Below are positions 9,174-17,222 of a stretch of DNA of 49,682 nucleotides, piece after piece. This stretch comes from a bacterium. Its GTDB lineage: Bacteria > Patescibacteriota > Patescibacteriia > UBA9934 > GWF2-40-263. The stretch's first letter is position 1. Each line of letters starts with the position of its first letter. The stretch covers positions 1 through 49,682 of the forward strand of contig JAJYIV010000006.1 in assembly GCA_021789915.1 (NCBI GenBank), read 5' to 3'. The translations under genes were made by a program, and so were the position numbers. The notes below the pieces were generated by a model. That model did no database searches. It was not told where the DNA came from and worked only from the letters and a program-made list of their open reading frames with translations.

Positions 9174-9632
9174 ATGTCTCCCCATGAGCAAGTGATCGCG
9201 AAATTGAACGCCGCCGGCGTGCCGTTCGAGACGGCGCATCACGAGCCGACGCGGACGAGTGAAGATGCTTCGCGCATTCGCGGCGTCGAGATGCACAGCG
9301 GCGCGAAGGCGCTCGTCGTGCGCGGCCACAAGACGGGCGCGCATTACCTTTGCGTCATTCCCGCCGACCTCAAGTTGGACAGCAAGGCGGTGAAGACCGT
9401 GTTCGGCGAACCGGTCGGATTCGCTTCCGATCTTGAAGCCGTGACGGGCTGCGTCCCCGGATCCATGCCGCCGTTCGGTTCCATCTTCGGCCTGCGCACG
9501 GTCGTCGATCCGCGCCTTGGCGACAACGAGACGATCAACTTCAACGCCGGGTCGCTGACGGATTCCGTGCGCATGCGGTACGATGACTGGCGCAACGTCG
9601 AACATCCCGAAGTCGCCCTGATCGCGAAATAG
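9174..9632 (+). CDS. YbaK/EbsC-family aminoacyl-tRNA deacylase
   Basis: A 152-residue single-domain protein of the YbaK/ProX fold, which hydrolyses mischarged tRNAs (for example Ala- or Cys-tRNA-Pro). Visible family features are SGAKALVVRG with the conserved lysine, HYLCVIPADLKLD, the loop TGCVPGSMPPFG, and the final DNETINFNAGSLTDSVRM. The ATG at 9174 fits the family N-terminus (SPHEQVIAKLNAAGVPFETA); an in-frame ATG at 9057 would add 39 unrelated residues. The next gene begins 4 nt after the stop. The precise tRNA substrate is not deducible. Confidence 0.88.
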   Translation: MSPHEQVIAKLNAAGVPFETAHHEPTRTSEDASRIRGVEMHSGAKALVVRGHKTGAHYLCVIPADLKLDSKAVKTVFGEPVGFASDLEAVTGCVPGSMPPFGSIFGLRTVVDPRLGDNETINFNAGSLTDSVRMRYDDWRNVEHPEVALIAK

Positions 9633-9636
9633 CCTT

Positions 9637-10314
9637 ATGCCCATGCGCGGCGTCATCTTCGACCTGGACGGAACGCTTGTCGACACCGAAGTCGTCTGGA
9701 ACGCGGCGCTGGACGACTTGCTGTCGTCGAAGTACGGGCAATCGTTCGACCTGAGGACAAAACCGGAGATGATGGGCAAGCCAAAGGAGGAAGCCGCCGC
9801 AGTGTTCAAGCGGCTGTACCGCCTGCCGACGGGCGTTGATGATCTGATCGCCGAACGTCTGGCGTCGTACGCGCGGATGCGTGAGCAGATGGGCGTGGTG
9901 CAACCCATGCCCGGCGCGGACGCGCTCGTGCGCGCGCTGCATGCGGCGGGCGTGCCGCTTGGCGTGGCGACCAGCGAAAACCGTCCGCGCACGGAAGACA
10001 CGCTGCGGCGGCTCGGCTGGGATGCGCTGTTCTCCGCCGTGACAGTGTCCGACGAAGTGCTGCGCGGCAAACCGGCGCCGGACATCTACGCGGAGGCGGC
10101 CAGACGGCTCGGCTGCGGGGCGCGCGAGTGCGTCGCCGTCGAGGACGCGCCCGCGGGCGTCGAAAGCGCGAGGGCGGCCGGCCTCAAAGTGATCGGCGTG
10201 CGCGACGCGCGTTGGGGCGTGGATCTCTCGGCGGCCGATCTCGTCGTCCCGTCGCTGACCGATCTCACCGTCGATCGCCTGCGCGCCCTCGTCGTCACTG
10301 GCAACCACCCCTGA
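9637..10314 (+). CDS. HAD-family phosphatase, beta-phosphoglucomutase-like
   Basis: A 225-residue HAD subfamily IA protein. Motif I is VIFDLDGTLVDTE (D9, D11), the Thr/Ser motif is in GVATSENRPRTEDTL, the conserved lysine is in GKPAPDIY, and motif IV is VAVEDAPAGVESARAAG. A helical cap of about 70 residues follows motif I, as in PGM-B, YniC or phosphoglycolate-type phosphatases. It should remove phosphate from, or isomerise, a small sugar phosphate in the cytosol. It is probably co-transcribed with the upstream YbaK-like gene. Confidence 0.88.
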   Translation: MPMRGVIFDLDGTLVDTEVVWNAALDDLLSSKYGQSFDLRTKPEMMGKPKEEAAAVFKRLYRLPTGVDDLIAERLASYARMREQMGVVQPMPGADALVRALHAAGVPLGVATSENRPRTEDTLRRLGWDALFSAVTVSDEVLRGKPAPDIYAEAARRLGCGARECVAVEDAPAGVESARAAGLKVIGVRDARWGVDLSAADLVVPSLTDLTVDRLRALVVTGNHP

Positions 10315-10316
10315 CC

Positions 10317-10372
10317 CCTTCCTTCGACTCCCCTTCGGCAAGCTCAGGGTCGCTCAGGACAGGCTCTTAGAA
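10317..10372. repeat. Dispersed repeat, 'TTCGACTCCCCTTCGG' family
   Basis: CCTTCGACTCCCCTTCGGCA, then GCTCAGGGTCGCTCAGGACA and GGCTCTTAG. The reverse complement recurs after tgt (21124-21175), and a shortened relative is read in frame in secA (48052-48095). Confidence 0.78.
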
Positions 10373-10406
10373 AGGAGGGGATGCAGAAACGGCGTCGTCT
10401 GTCTCA

Positions 10407-10432
10407 AGCTAACGGCTAACAGCTAACGGCTT
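10407..10432. repeat. AGCTAACGG tandem tract
   Basis: Three degenerate units (gctaacggctaacagctaac). Similar tracts precede hrcA and flank the four-helix-bundle gene. Confidence 0.5.
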
Positions 10433-10436
10433 TTCT

Positions 10437-10664
10437 ATGACCCCCGTCACGCTCGAAGACCACATCCTCGCGTACTACGAGCAGGCCACCGGCTGCTCGA
10501 GCCTCTTCGTCTCGCCGCCGCCGACCGAATGCGACTCACAGGTGCAGACGGCGTACGCGTTCAGCAAGACGCACGCGCTCACGATCATCCTCGCCCTGTT
10601 TTTCGTGCTGGCGATCCTGCAGATGATTTTTGCGACGCTGTTTCCGGCGAAGGGGAAGCATTGA
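10437..10664 (+). CDS. Small single-pass membrane protein
   Basis: This 75-residue protein has a polar N-terminal half with two cysteines (GCSSLFVSPPPTECDS) and a C-terminal hydrophobic helix (LTIILALFFVLAILQMIFAT) followed by a basic end (KGKH). Codon use matches the host. No known family is recognised. It lies between the HAD phosphatase and dnaJ, separated from dnaJ by a palindromic repeat. Inferred orientation: N-terminus outside, C-terminus in the cytosol (positive-inside rule). Confidence 0.6.
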   Translation: MTPVTLEDHILAYYEQATGCSSLFVSPPPTECDSQVQTAYAFSKTHALTIILALFFVLAILQMIFATLFPAKGKH

Positions 10665-10673
10665 TTCCCCGTT

Positions 10674-10750
10674 CGTCATTGCGAGGGAGCGTAGCGACCG
10701 AAGCAATCTCCGGAGATTGCTTCGCTCCCGTTGGTCGCTCGCAATGACGA
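10674..10750. repeat. Palindromic repeat, 'CGTCATTGCGAG' family
   Basis: CGTCATTGCGAGGGAGCG at the left pairs with CGCTCGCAATGACG at the right; GAAGCAATCTCC/GGAGATTGCTTC forms the apex. It is the same core as in the two MITE-like copies at 19645 and 28674, but without their GAGACC ends. Confidence 0.85.
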
Positions 10751-10755
10751 GACCT

Positions 10756-11856
10756 ATGCCCAAAGACTATTACAAAATCCTCGGCGTCGGGAAAAGCGCC
10801 AGCGCGGAAGATCTGAAAAAGGCCTTCCGCTCTTTGGCGCACAAATACCATCCCGACAAGCCGGGCGGCGACGCGGAGAAGTTCAAGGAGATCAACGAGG
10901 CCTACCAGGTGCTCGGCGATCCGCAAAAGCGGACGCAGTACGACCAGTTCGGATCCGGCGCCTTCGACGGCTCCGGCGGCGGCAATCCGTTCGGCCAGGG
11001 CTTCGGAGGCTTTTCCGCCGCAGGCGGACCAGCCGGCGGCTGGGATTTCTCCGGCTTCCAGGGCGGCGCCGGATTCGAGGACCTGGGCGACCTCTTTGGC
11101 GGCATGTTCGGGTTCGGCGGCGGACGTCGGCAGACGGCGCGCGGCAACGACATCCAGGTCGATGTGGAGCTGCCATTCCGCGACGCGGTATTCGGCGTCG
11201 ATCGCGAGGTGGCGCTGACGAAGCCGACGACGTGCGCGCGCTGCGGGGGCGTGGGCGCGGAACCGGGCAGCAAGATGAAGACGTGCCAGGAGTGCGGCGG
11301 CAAGGGCGTGAAGACGGTGACGCAGCGCACCATGCTCGGCACCATCCAGTCCCGTGTGGCGTGTCCGGCCTGCGACGGGGAAGGCGAGGTTCCGGAGACG
11401 CCCTGCACGGAATGCCATGGGTCGGGCATCGCGCGGCGCAAGACGTCGCTCGCCGTGACGATTCCGCCCGGCACGGATGATGGCGTGGTCTACCGTGTGC
11501 GCGGCGAAGGCGAGGCCGTGCGCGGCGGGCAGGCGGGCGACTTGCTTGTGCACGTGCACGTGGGCCGCGATCCGCGCTTCGCGCGCGACGGCTCCACGAT
11601 CCGCTCGTCGGCGAAGATCGGCTTCACGCAGGCGGCGCTCGGCGGGACGATCGACGCGGAGACGCTGGACGGCAAGGTGGAGCTGAAGATCCCCGCGGGC
11701 ACGCAGGGCGGCGCGCAGTTCCGCCTGCGCGGCAAGGGCGTGCCCACGCGCCACGGGCGCGGCGATCAAATCGTCACGGTCGAGGTCGTGACGCCGACCA
11801 AGCTGACGAAAGAGCAGCGCGCGCTCATCGAAAAGCTGGATTTGCGCGAAGAATAG
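10756..11856 (+). CDS. dnaJ: Chaperone protein DnaJ
   Basis: A 366-residue type I DnaJ. The J domain (residues 1-70) has YYKILGVGKSASAEDLKKAF and the HPD motif in KYHPDKPGG. A Gly/Phe-rich stretch follows (~75-135). Four zinc-binding repeats are intact: CARCGGVG, CQECGGKG, CPACDGEG and CTECHGSG. The C-terminal substrate domain contains DLLVHVHVGRDPRF. It stimulates DnaK ATPase and delivers clients. The ATG at 10756 is right at the J domain; an upstream in-frame start would add residues coded by the palindromic repeat. Terminator directly after the stop. Confidence 0.97.
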   Translation: MPKDYYKILGVGKSASAEDLKKAFRSLAHKYHPDKPGGDAEKFKEINEAYQVLGDPQKRTQYDQFGSGAFDGSGGGNPFGQGFGGFSAAGGPAGGWDFSGFQGGAGFEDLGDLFGGMFGFGGGRRQTARGNDIQVDVELPFRDAVFGVDREVALTKPTTCARCGGVGAEPGSKMKTCQECGGKGVKTVTQRTMLGTIQSRVACPACDGEGEVPETPCTECHGSGIARRKTSLAVTIPPGTDDGVVYRVRGEGEAVRGGQAGDLLVHVHVGRDPRFARDGSTIRSSAKIGFTQAALGGTIDAETLDGKVELKIPAGTQGGAQFRLRGKGVPTRHGRGDQIVTVEVVTPTKLTKEQRALIEKLDLREE

Positions 11857-11880
11857 CCCCGGCTTCGGCCGGGGTTTCGG
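11857..11880 (+). terminator. Terminator after dnaJ
   Basis: CCCCGGC-TTCG-GCCGGGG (perfect 7-bp stem, stable UUCG tetraloop) starts immediately after the dnaJ stop and is followed by TTTCGGTT. Confidence 0.82.
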
Positions 11881-11897
11881 TTGTCCACAGGCGACGA

Positions 11898-11926
11898 TTG
11901 ACGTCACCGCGGCCGCGGCGTAATGT
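11898..11926 (+). promoter_or_regulatory. Promoter of the trpR-like/GCS2/deacylase operon
   Basis: TTGACG (11898-11903), 17-nt spacer, TAATGT (11921-11926). Transcription would start near 11933, 15 nt before the TrpR-like ATG. Confidence 0.7.
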
Positions 11927-11947
11927 TTCTTTGTAACGGTACATGGT

Positions 11948-12274
11948 ATGACGAACACGAAACTGACAACCCGGCAGGCCGAACGCCTGATGGACGATGT
12001 TCTGGACGTCTTGCAGGCCATCGCGTCGAACAAACATTTGCTCCGCGCGTTCCTGCGCGACTTGCTGACGCCGGTCGAGTACCGCGACACGGCGCTGCGT
12101 TGGCGCATCGTCCGTTTGCTCCACGAGGGCGTTCCGCAACGGGACATCGCCGAATCTCTCGGCGTCAGCCTCTCCAAAATCACCCGCGGGTCGCGGGAAC
12201 TCATGGACGAGGCCGGCGGGTTCGCGGAAGTGCTCCGCGGCCGTTCCCGCGCACAAGGAGTCCGTCGTGGCTAA
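11948..12274 (+). CDS. TrpR/YerC-YecD family DNA-binding protein
   Basis: A 108-residue all-helical protein of the TrpR superfamily. After an N-terminal helix it has FLRDLLTPVEYRDTALRWRI, then a helix-turn-helix (GVPQRDIAESLGVSLSKITR), followed by GSRELM, corresponding to TrpR's reading head. It most resembles the YerC/YecD branch, whose ligand is unknown, rather than true TrpR, and there are no tryptophan biosynthesis genes here. Being first in an operon with a ligase and a deacylase it may regulate that operon. The next gene overlaps its end by 8 nt. Confidence 0.85.
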   Translation: MTNTKLTTRQAERLMDDVLDVLQAIASNKHLLRAFLRDLLTPVEYRDTALRWRIVRLLHEGVPQRDIAESLGVSLSKITRGSRELMDEAGGFAEVLRGRSRAQGVRRG

Positions 12275-13082
12275 GCCGTCCGTCGTCCCAACCCTTCAGA
12301 AATTTCTTTCCCATTTCTCCTTCGACCCGTCCCGCGCCGGTTTCCTCGGCGTGGAACGGGAGTTCTTCCTCGAATCCGTGGGACGGTGCCGATGTTCGTT
12401 CCCCGGCTCGCGGGCGAACCTCGTTCCGCGCGCCCCCGACTTTCTCGCAGCTGTCCGCGACGATCACTGGACGTACGAGCTTTCCGCCTGCCAGGTGGAA
12501 CATCGCACCGATCCGTGCGTCGATCTATGTGTGCTGCACGACGATCTGGAGAACGGCCTGGCGCGCGGGCAGGAGGTCGCGTACCGGCTCGGGATGGAGA
12601 TCGCCCCGCGGGAAGTCGCTCCGCTGGACATGCCGCTCGAGAACTATCCCGAGCCGCGCTACGATCATCTGCGCGCGCACGTCCTGTCGCCGGAGCGCTA
12701 TCTGGCGGCCTGTCGCGTGACGGGGACCCATGTCCACTACGGCGTCGGTTCCGTCGAGGAAGCGCTCGCCGTCTACAACCGTCTGGTCCGCGCGTTGCCC
12801 GTCTTCTTGGACGCGGGCGACGGGTCCGACGGCGAACGGTTGCGGCTGTACCGCATCGCCGCGCCCGCCTGCGACCCGCCGCCGCTCGCGACCGTCGAGG
12901 AATTCTACGCGCACGCGGTGGAGGCCGGCTTCGCCGACAACCCCCGCAACTGCTGGGACCTGGTGCGCATCTCGCGCCACGGGACCGTCGAAGTGCGCGC
13001 GTTCGGCGCGCCGCGCGACACAGAGACCGTCCTTTCCTGGGCGCGCCTCGTCCGCGGTTTCGCCGTGGGCCGTTACAGCTGA
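12267..13082 (+). CDS. GCS2-type carboxylate-amine ligase-like protein
   Basis: A 271-residue member of the glutamate-cysteine ligase family 2 (YbdK-like). Visible conserved parts: GFLGVEREFFL (metal/ATP-site Glu pair), YELSACQVEHRTDPC, RVTGTHVHYGV with two His, and WDLVRISRHGTVEVRAFGAP near the end. The family joins an amino acid's amine to a glutamate carboxylate using ATP. At ~100 residues shorter than YbdK it is a compact version. It starts with GTG within the end of the TrpR-like gene behind AGGAG, so translation is coupled. The real substrates are unknown. Confidence 0.78.
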   Translation: MAKPSVVPTLQKFLSHFSFDPSRAGFLGVEREFFLESVGRCRCSFPGSRANLVPRAPDFLAAVRDDHWTYELSACQVEHRTDPCVDLCVLHDDLENGLARGQEVAYRLGMEIAPREVAPLDMPLENYPEPRYDHLRAHVLSPERYLAACRVTGTHVHYGVGSVEEALAVYNRLVRALPVFLDAGDGSDGERLRLYRIAAPACDPPPLATVEEFYAHAVEAGFADNPRNCWDLVRISRHGTVEVRAFGAPRDTETVLSWARLVRGFAVGRYS

Positions 13083-13173
13083 CCGTCTTCTCGGCGGACG
13101 CCTCCTCTCCGGAGCCCGTCCGCCATTTTCCCCGGCTGCCGACCCGTTCGGCGTCCGAGGAAACGTTCTTGCT

Positions 13174-14112
13174 ATGCCTCTTCCCCCATTCGTCTGGACC
13201 GTCCGCGGAACGACGCCTGGTCCGACTGTGATGCTGCTCGGCGGCGTGCACGGCGACGAACCCGTCGGCACCGTGCTGGTCGACCGGCTGCGTTTCGCGT
13301 TCGGTCTGGCCGGCGTCGCCGCCGAGACCGAATCGGACGACGTGCGCGGCACGCTCGTGCTTGCGTATGGGAATCCCGTCGCGCTGCGCCGGTGTACGCG
13401 CGCGGCGGAAGGCCGGCGCGATCTGAACCGCTGGTTCTTGCCGAAGGACATCGGCCGCGCCCCGTCCGAAACGGATGCGGAAGACCTGCGCCGCGCCCGC
13501 GCGCTCGCGCCGCTCCTCGCTGCCGCGTCATACGCACTGGACCTCCACGGTTCGAGTTCCGACAGCCCGCCCTTTCTCTGCGCCCTGTCCATCACCGCCC
13601 GCCATCGCGCGCTCGCGCCGCTGTTCGACGTGCCGTACGTGCTGGGAGATCCGCATGGTTTTCTGGCCGCGGATCTTGGCTTACGGGAAGCTGGAACAAC
13701 CGATGGGTGGGTCGGCCGGCACGGGGGATGCGGCTTCGGGTACGAGACTGGACGGCAGGACGATTTCTCCCGGGCGGAAATCGCCTGGGCCGGCGTGCGC
13801 CGATTTCTCGTCGCGACGGGCGTTCTCGCGCCGGAAGCGGATGAGCGCTGTTTCGGTCTACGTCCAGCACCTCCCGCGGCGCCGCCGGTTTTTTACGAGC
13901 TCCTCTGCTGCACGGCCGCGGAAGAGGACGGATTCCGCTATCTGCCGGGACGGAACCAGGGATGGACGCCGGTTCGGACGGGAGAACCGATTGGCCAGTA
14001 TCCGAGCCGGCGGCTCGTCTGCGCGGGGATGGGCGGCCTGCTGGTGTTCCCGAAGGCACCTCGCTTGGTGCGGCGCGGAGAGAATCTCTTCTACGTCGCG
14101 GCGAAGACATAA
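13174..14112 (+). CDS. Succinylglutamate desuccinylase/aspartoacylase-like metallo-deacylase
   Basis: A 312-residue M14-like zinc enzyme (AstE/AspA family). Metal ligands appear as GGVHGDEPVG (H-x2-E at about residues 25-28) and DLHGSSSDSP, with the substrate-binding stretch NPVALRRCTRAAEGRRDLNR between them. The C-terminal part is a beta barrel-like region typical of the family. It would hydrolyse an amide such as an N-acylated amino acid. ATG 13174 follows GAGGAAA. It trails the GCS2-like gene by 91 nt with no terminator between, so ligase and deacylase are probably co-expressed. Confidence 0.82.
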   Translation: MPLPPFVWTVRGTTPGPTVMLLGGVHGDEPVGTVLVDRLRFAFGLAGVAAETESDDVRGTLVLAYGNPVALRRCTRAAEGRRDLNRWFLPKDIGRAPSETDAEDLRRARALAPLLAAASYALDLHGSSSDSPPFLCALSITARHRALAPLFDVPYVLGDPHGFLAADLGLREAGTTDGWVGRHGGCGFGYETGRQDDFSRAEIAWAGVRRFLVATGVLAPEADERCFGLRPAPPAAPPVFYELLCCTAAEEDGFRYLPGRNQGWTPVRTGEPIGQYPSRRLVCAGMGGLLVFPKAPRLVRRGENLFYVAAKT

Positions 14113-14146
14113 AAATCCGCCGTCGCTCCAGACGGAGCTTCGGCGG
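14111..14146 (-). terminator. Terminator of the minus-strand gene 14186-15226
   Basis: CCGCCG-tc-GCTCC-agac-GGAGC-tt-CGGCGG; on the minus strand it ends in ATTTTT. It may also slow plus-strand transcription from the deacylase gene. Confidence 0.78.
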
Positions 14147-14185
14147 GCAGGTCGGCCGTTCCCGCGTGCGGGAGCGGCTGTTCGT

Positions 14186-15226
14186 TTACGGAACGCGCAC
14201 GTGCAATTCCTGCGCGCGCCGCAGGAAGGCGTCGAGCCGTTCTTGCATGCCGGCGAGCAGGCGCGGAGCCTGCAAGTCCTCGGGCGATCTCCTCATGTGG
14301 GCGGCGGTCGCGTCGATCCTCCGCCGGCACGCGGCGATCCGATCCGGCAGCTGGTGCCGTTCCGTCCTTAGCTCCGGCGGCACGACGCTCTGCGCGTGCC
14401 GGTTCTCCGCTTTCGGGCGCTCTGGCTTTTCCGGCGGCGCCGCGGTTTCCCGATTCCCCGTCTGTCGCGCAAAGAGCGCGAGAAGATCTTGGATTTGGCG
14501 GCGCGTCGGCGGAAACTTCGGCGTGAACAAGACCGGCAGGAACACCGGGACGCCGCTCGCGTCCCGACGGCCGGGCAAGAGGCTGAGCGCGGCGTTCTCA
14601 ATCGTCAGCGGTTGGCCGCCGCCGAAGCGCGCATCCAGCGCGTGCCGCGTGCGCATCGGGATGTGCCGGCGGGCGATCTCCCATGAGCATCCCTCGACGT
14701 CGATGACGGAGATGCCGGTCGGCGCGTACCGGGTGATGATGCCTGCATGGCGCGCGGGATAGTCCGGGCGGTTCATCCGCGCAAGCCGGTGAATGCGCGC
14801 CTGCAGCGTCGAGCCGATCCATTTTCCGCCGGGACCGACGCGCAGGAAGACCGGTTCCGCCGGGCCCGTCCCCGCGCGCCAATGCTCGGCGAGCCGCCGC
14901 AGCATGCGCGCGGCGGCCGGCGCCTCGCGGTCCGACCACGTCTCCGCGTACAGCCGGATCGCATCCGTGATGTACGGGGGCGCTTTGAGGAAGAAATCCA
15001 TCTTCGCGAGATCGTCGAGCGCAAGCGTCGACTGCACCTCGATCGGACGGGGGAGCGGTCCGCGCCGATCGCACGCGATGAGCACGTCGACGACGTGCCG
15101 GGAGCGGTCGATCCATTCATGGCGCACCACTTCCAGGCCCTCGCGGGTCAAGCCCTCCGCGAGGGCGTTTTCGTTTCTGCTTCCAGCTTTTTTTCTTTTC
15201 TTCTCCTTTCTTTCCGCCGCCGACAT
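14186..15226 (-). CDS. Hypothetical protein, possible PD-(D/E)xK nuclease-like N-terminal half
   Basis: This 346-residue basic protein starts at an ATG with AGGAGG 5 nt upstream on the minus strand (15231-15236); a longer in-frame start lacks such a site. After a Lys/Arg-rich start (AERKEKKRKKAGSRNENALA), residues ~20-70 read as helix, strand VVDVLIA with two Asp, then IEVQSTL: an Asp ... Glu-x-Gln order compatible with a degenerate PD-(D/E)xK fold. The C-terminal third is proline-rich then a charged coiled coil. No family is recognised; the nuclease idea is inference only. It is divergently oriented to the ABC exporter gene. Confidence 0.6.
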   Translation of the reverse strand: MSAAERKEKKRKKAGSRNENALAEGLTREGLEVVRHEWIDRSRHVVDVLIACDRRGPLPRPIEVQSTLALDDLAKMDFFLKAPPYITDAIRLYAETWSDREAPAAARMLRRLAEHWRAGTGPAEPVFLRVGPGGKWIGSTLQARIHRLARMNRPDYPARHAGIITRYAPTGISVIDVEGCSWEIARRHIPMRTRHALDARFGGGQPLTIENAALSLLPGRRDASGVPVFLPVLFTPKFPPTRRQIQDLLALFARQTGNRETAAPPEKPERPKAENRHAQSVVPPELRTERHQLPDRIAACRRRIDATAAHMRRSPEDLQAPRLLAGMQERLDAFLRRAQELHVRVP

Positions 15227-15251
15227 TCCACCTCCTTGTCTTGGGTGCCTT

Positions 15252-15274
15252 CCATCCCGCCCCGTGCGGGATGG
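15252..15274. repeat. Perfect 9-bp hairpin between divergent genes
   Basis: CCATCCCGC-CCCGT-GCGGGATGG lies between the divergent starts of the 346-residue protein and the ABC exporter. No T-run follows on either strand. It could be a regulatory site or a short palindromic repeat. Confidence 0.5.
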
Positions 15275-15309
15275 CACAACCTAGCAATGATTCTTCGTCG
15301 CGTCAAACG

Positions 15310-15318
15310 TGCTACAAT
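15310..15318 (+). promoter_or_regulatory. Extended -10 promoter of the ABC exporter gene
   Basis: TGC-TACAAT is an extended -10 element; no convincing -35 is visible. The ATG comes only 10 nt after the -10, so the mRNA would have almost no leader. Confidence 0.6.
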
Positions 15319-15328
15319 GCGCGCGACT

Positions 15329-17092
15329 ATGGAGGTGACGAGGAGGAACATTTTATCGGCATTCTGGTCGCAGGCGCGGCGGTATCGCTGGCGGTACGCG
15401 GCCGCGGTGCTCGCGGCGGTGCTGGGCGCCGTCGCGCAGATGCTGGAGCCGGTGGCGGGCAAGTGGATTTTGGACGCGCTCGCGACGCCGCCGTTTGACG
15501 CGCCGCTCATCGGGCGCCTGTTCGCGTTCCTGGCCGCGCTGCTGGTCGGCAGCTGGCTGTTCGGCCGCGTGATGTGGCTCCTCTTGAGCGCCTTCGAAGC
15601 GCGCCTGCAGGCGCGCGCCAAGGAGCGGGTGTTCGCGCGGCTCGTCCGCCGTTCCGCCGGCTTTTTCTCCGACGCGCACGTCGGCCAGATCGTCCACGAC
15701 ATCCGCCGCTTCGGCGACAGCTTCACGGATTTGGACATGGCGGTGCTCACGAACTTCCTGCCGGCCGGCATCACCGTCGTGTCGTTCACCGTCATCCTGT
15801 TCTGGCGCTCCACGCTCATGGCCGCCGTGTTCGCCGTCTGGGTCGTGCTGCTGACGTGGCTGCAGTGGTGGTTCGCCAAGATCCGGCAGCACGCGCGCGA
15901 AGTGGCGCGCGCCGCCGCGACCGCCGCGAGCGCGTACATGGCCGACGCCGTCAACAACGCGGCGGCCATCAAGACGTTCGCGCGCGAGGCGTTCGAGGAC
16001 GCGCGCGTCTCGGCGCACTACGATCGCGCCGCGACGATCGAGCGGCGCGAGTGGTTCACGGACGAGTGGCTGTGGAGCGGGCAGAGCGTGCTGTTCCTCG
16101 CGCTGAACGTCTTCCTGCTGTGGGAAGTGCTGTCCGGCATCGGCCGCGGGCGCTTCACCCTCGGCGACTTCGTGCTGATGCAGGGCTACATGGGGCTGCT
16201 GTGGAGCTTCTTCGGCAACCTCACCAACTTCTTCCGCCAGGTGCCGCGCCTAATGGCGGATGCCGTGCCGGCGACGCAGTGGCTGCGCGAGGATCCGGAG
16301 ATCCTGGATGCGCCGGACGCGCGGCCGCTGCGCGTGCGCGGCGGGGAGATCGCCTTCGACCGCGTGTCGTTCGCCTACGCCAACGGCAAGCCGGTGCTGC
16401 GCGACTTTTCGCTGCGCGTGGCGCCGGGCGAGAAGATCGCGCTGGTCGGCCCGTCGGGCGCGGGCAAGAGCACGGTGACGAAACTGCTGTACCGGTTCTA
16501 CGACACCACGAAGGGGCGCGTCATGATCGACGGGCAGGACGTCGCGCGCGTGACGCAGGAGAGTCTGCGCCGGCAACTCTCGCTCGTCCCGCAGGACCCG
16601 GCGCTGTTCCATCGGTCCGTGGCCGACAACATCCGCTACGCGCGGCCGGGCGCGCCGGCGCGCGACGTGGAGCGCGCCGCCCACCGCGCGCACTGCCACG
16701 AATTCGTCCGCATGCTGCCGCGCGGCTATCAAACGCTGGTCGGCGAGCGCGGCGTGAAGCTGTCCGGCGGCGAGCGCCAGCGCGTGGCGATCGCGCGCGC
16801 CATCCTCGCCGACGCGCCGATCCTCGTGCTCGACGAGGCGACGTCGAGCCTGGACTCGGCGTCCGAGGCGCTGATCCAGGACGCGCTGCGCCGCCTCATG
16901 CGCGACAAGACGGTGATCGTCATCGCGCACCGGCTGTCGACGATCATGGAGATGGACCGGATCGTGGTGATGGAGCGCGGCCGCGTGGCGGACATCGGCA
17001 CGCACGAGCAGCTGCTGCGCCGCGACGGCACGTACCGGCACTTGTGGGAATTGCAAAGCGGCGGGTATATCACGGAAGAAGAACAGGAGTGA
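15329..17092 (+). CDS. ABC exporter (fused permease-ATPase)
   Basis: A 587-residue half-transporter. Six hydrophobic segments occupy residues ~15-310. The ATPase domain has Walker A VGPSGAGKST (~residue 372), Q-loop LVPQDPALF, signature KLSGGERQRVAIARA, Walker B ILVLDEATSSLDS and the H-loop IAHRLSTI. It acts as a homo- or heterodimer exporting lipids, peptides or drugs (MsbA/LmrA-like). The ATG at 15329 lies near the predicted transcription start; the in-frame GTG at 15335 is an alternative, and a GAGGAGG further inside has no good start codon after it. Neighbours give no substrate hint. Confidence 0.93.
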   Translation: MEVTRRNILSAFWSQARRYRWRYAAAVLAAVLGAVAQMLEPVAGKWILDALATPPFDAPLIGRLFAFLAALLVGSWLFGRVMWLLLSAFEARLQARAKERVFARLVRRSAGFFSDAHVGQIVHDIRRFGDSFTDLDMAVLTNFLPAGITVVSFTVILFWRSTLMAAVFAVWVVLLTWLQWWFAKIRQHAREVARAAATAASAYMADAVNNAAAIKTFAREAFEDARVSAHYDRAATIERREWFTDEWLWSGQSVLFLALNVFLLWEVLSGIGRGRFTLGDFVLMQGYMGLLWSFFGNLTNFFRQVPRLMADAVPATQWLREDPEILDAPDARPLRVRGGEIAFDRVSFAYANGKPVLRDFSLRVAPGEKIALVGPSGAGKSTVTKLLYRFYDTTKGRVMIDGQDVARVTQESLRRQLSLVPQDPALFHRSVADNIRYARPGAPARDVERAAHRAHCHEFVRMLPRGYQTLVGERGVKLSGGERQRVAIARAILADAPILVLDEATSSLDSASEALIQDALRRLMRDKTVIVIAHRLSTIMEMDRIVVMERGRVADIGTHEQLLRRDGTYRHLWELQSGGYITEEEQE

Positions 17093-17150
17093 TGGAGTCA
17101 GAAGTCAGGAGTCAGGGCGAAGGAGTAGCCGTCAGCCACCAGCCGCGTTC
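17093..17150. repeat. GGAGTCA tandem tract after the ABC gene
   Basis: Degenerate units ggagtcagaagtcaggagtc followed by 'agccgtcagccaccagccg'. Same class as the tract read in frame at 25268-25320. Confidence 0.6.
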
Positions 17151-17164
17151 AGCGACGCACGCGC

Positions 17165-17206
17165 GAAAAAATCCGGCCGGCCCCGAGAACGGGGGCGGCC
17201 GGTTTG
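17165..17206 (-). terminator. Terminator of the minus-strand gene 17223-17834
   Basis: Stem CCGGCCGGCCCC / GGGGGCGGCCGG with loop gagaac (17173-17202). On the minus strand it ends in ATTTTTTCG; on the plus strand TTT follows, so it may act in both directions for the ABC gene. Confidence 0.82.
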
Positions 17207-17222
17207 CGTTGACGGCGAAGCG

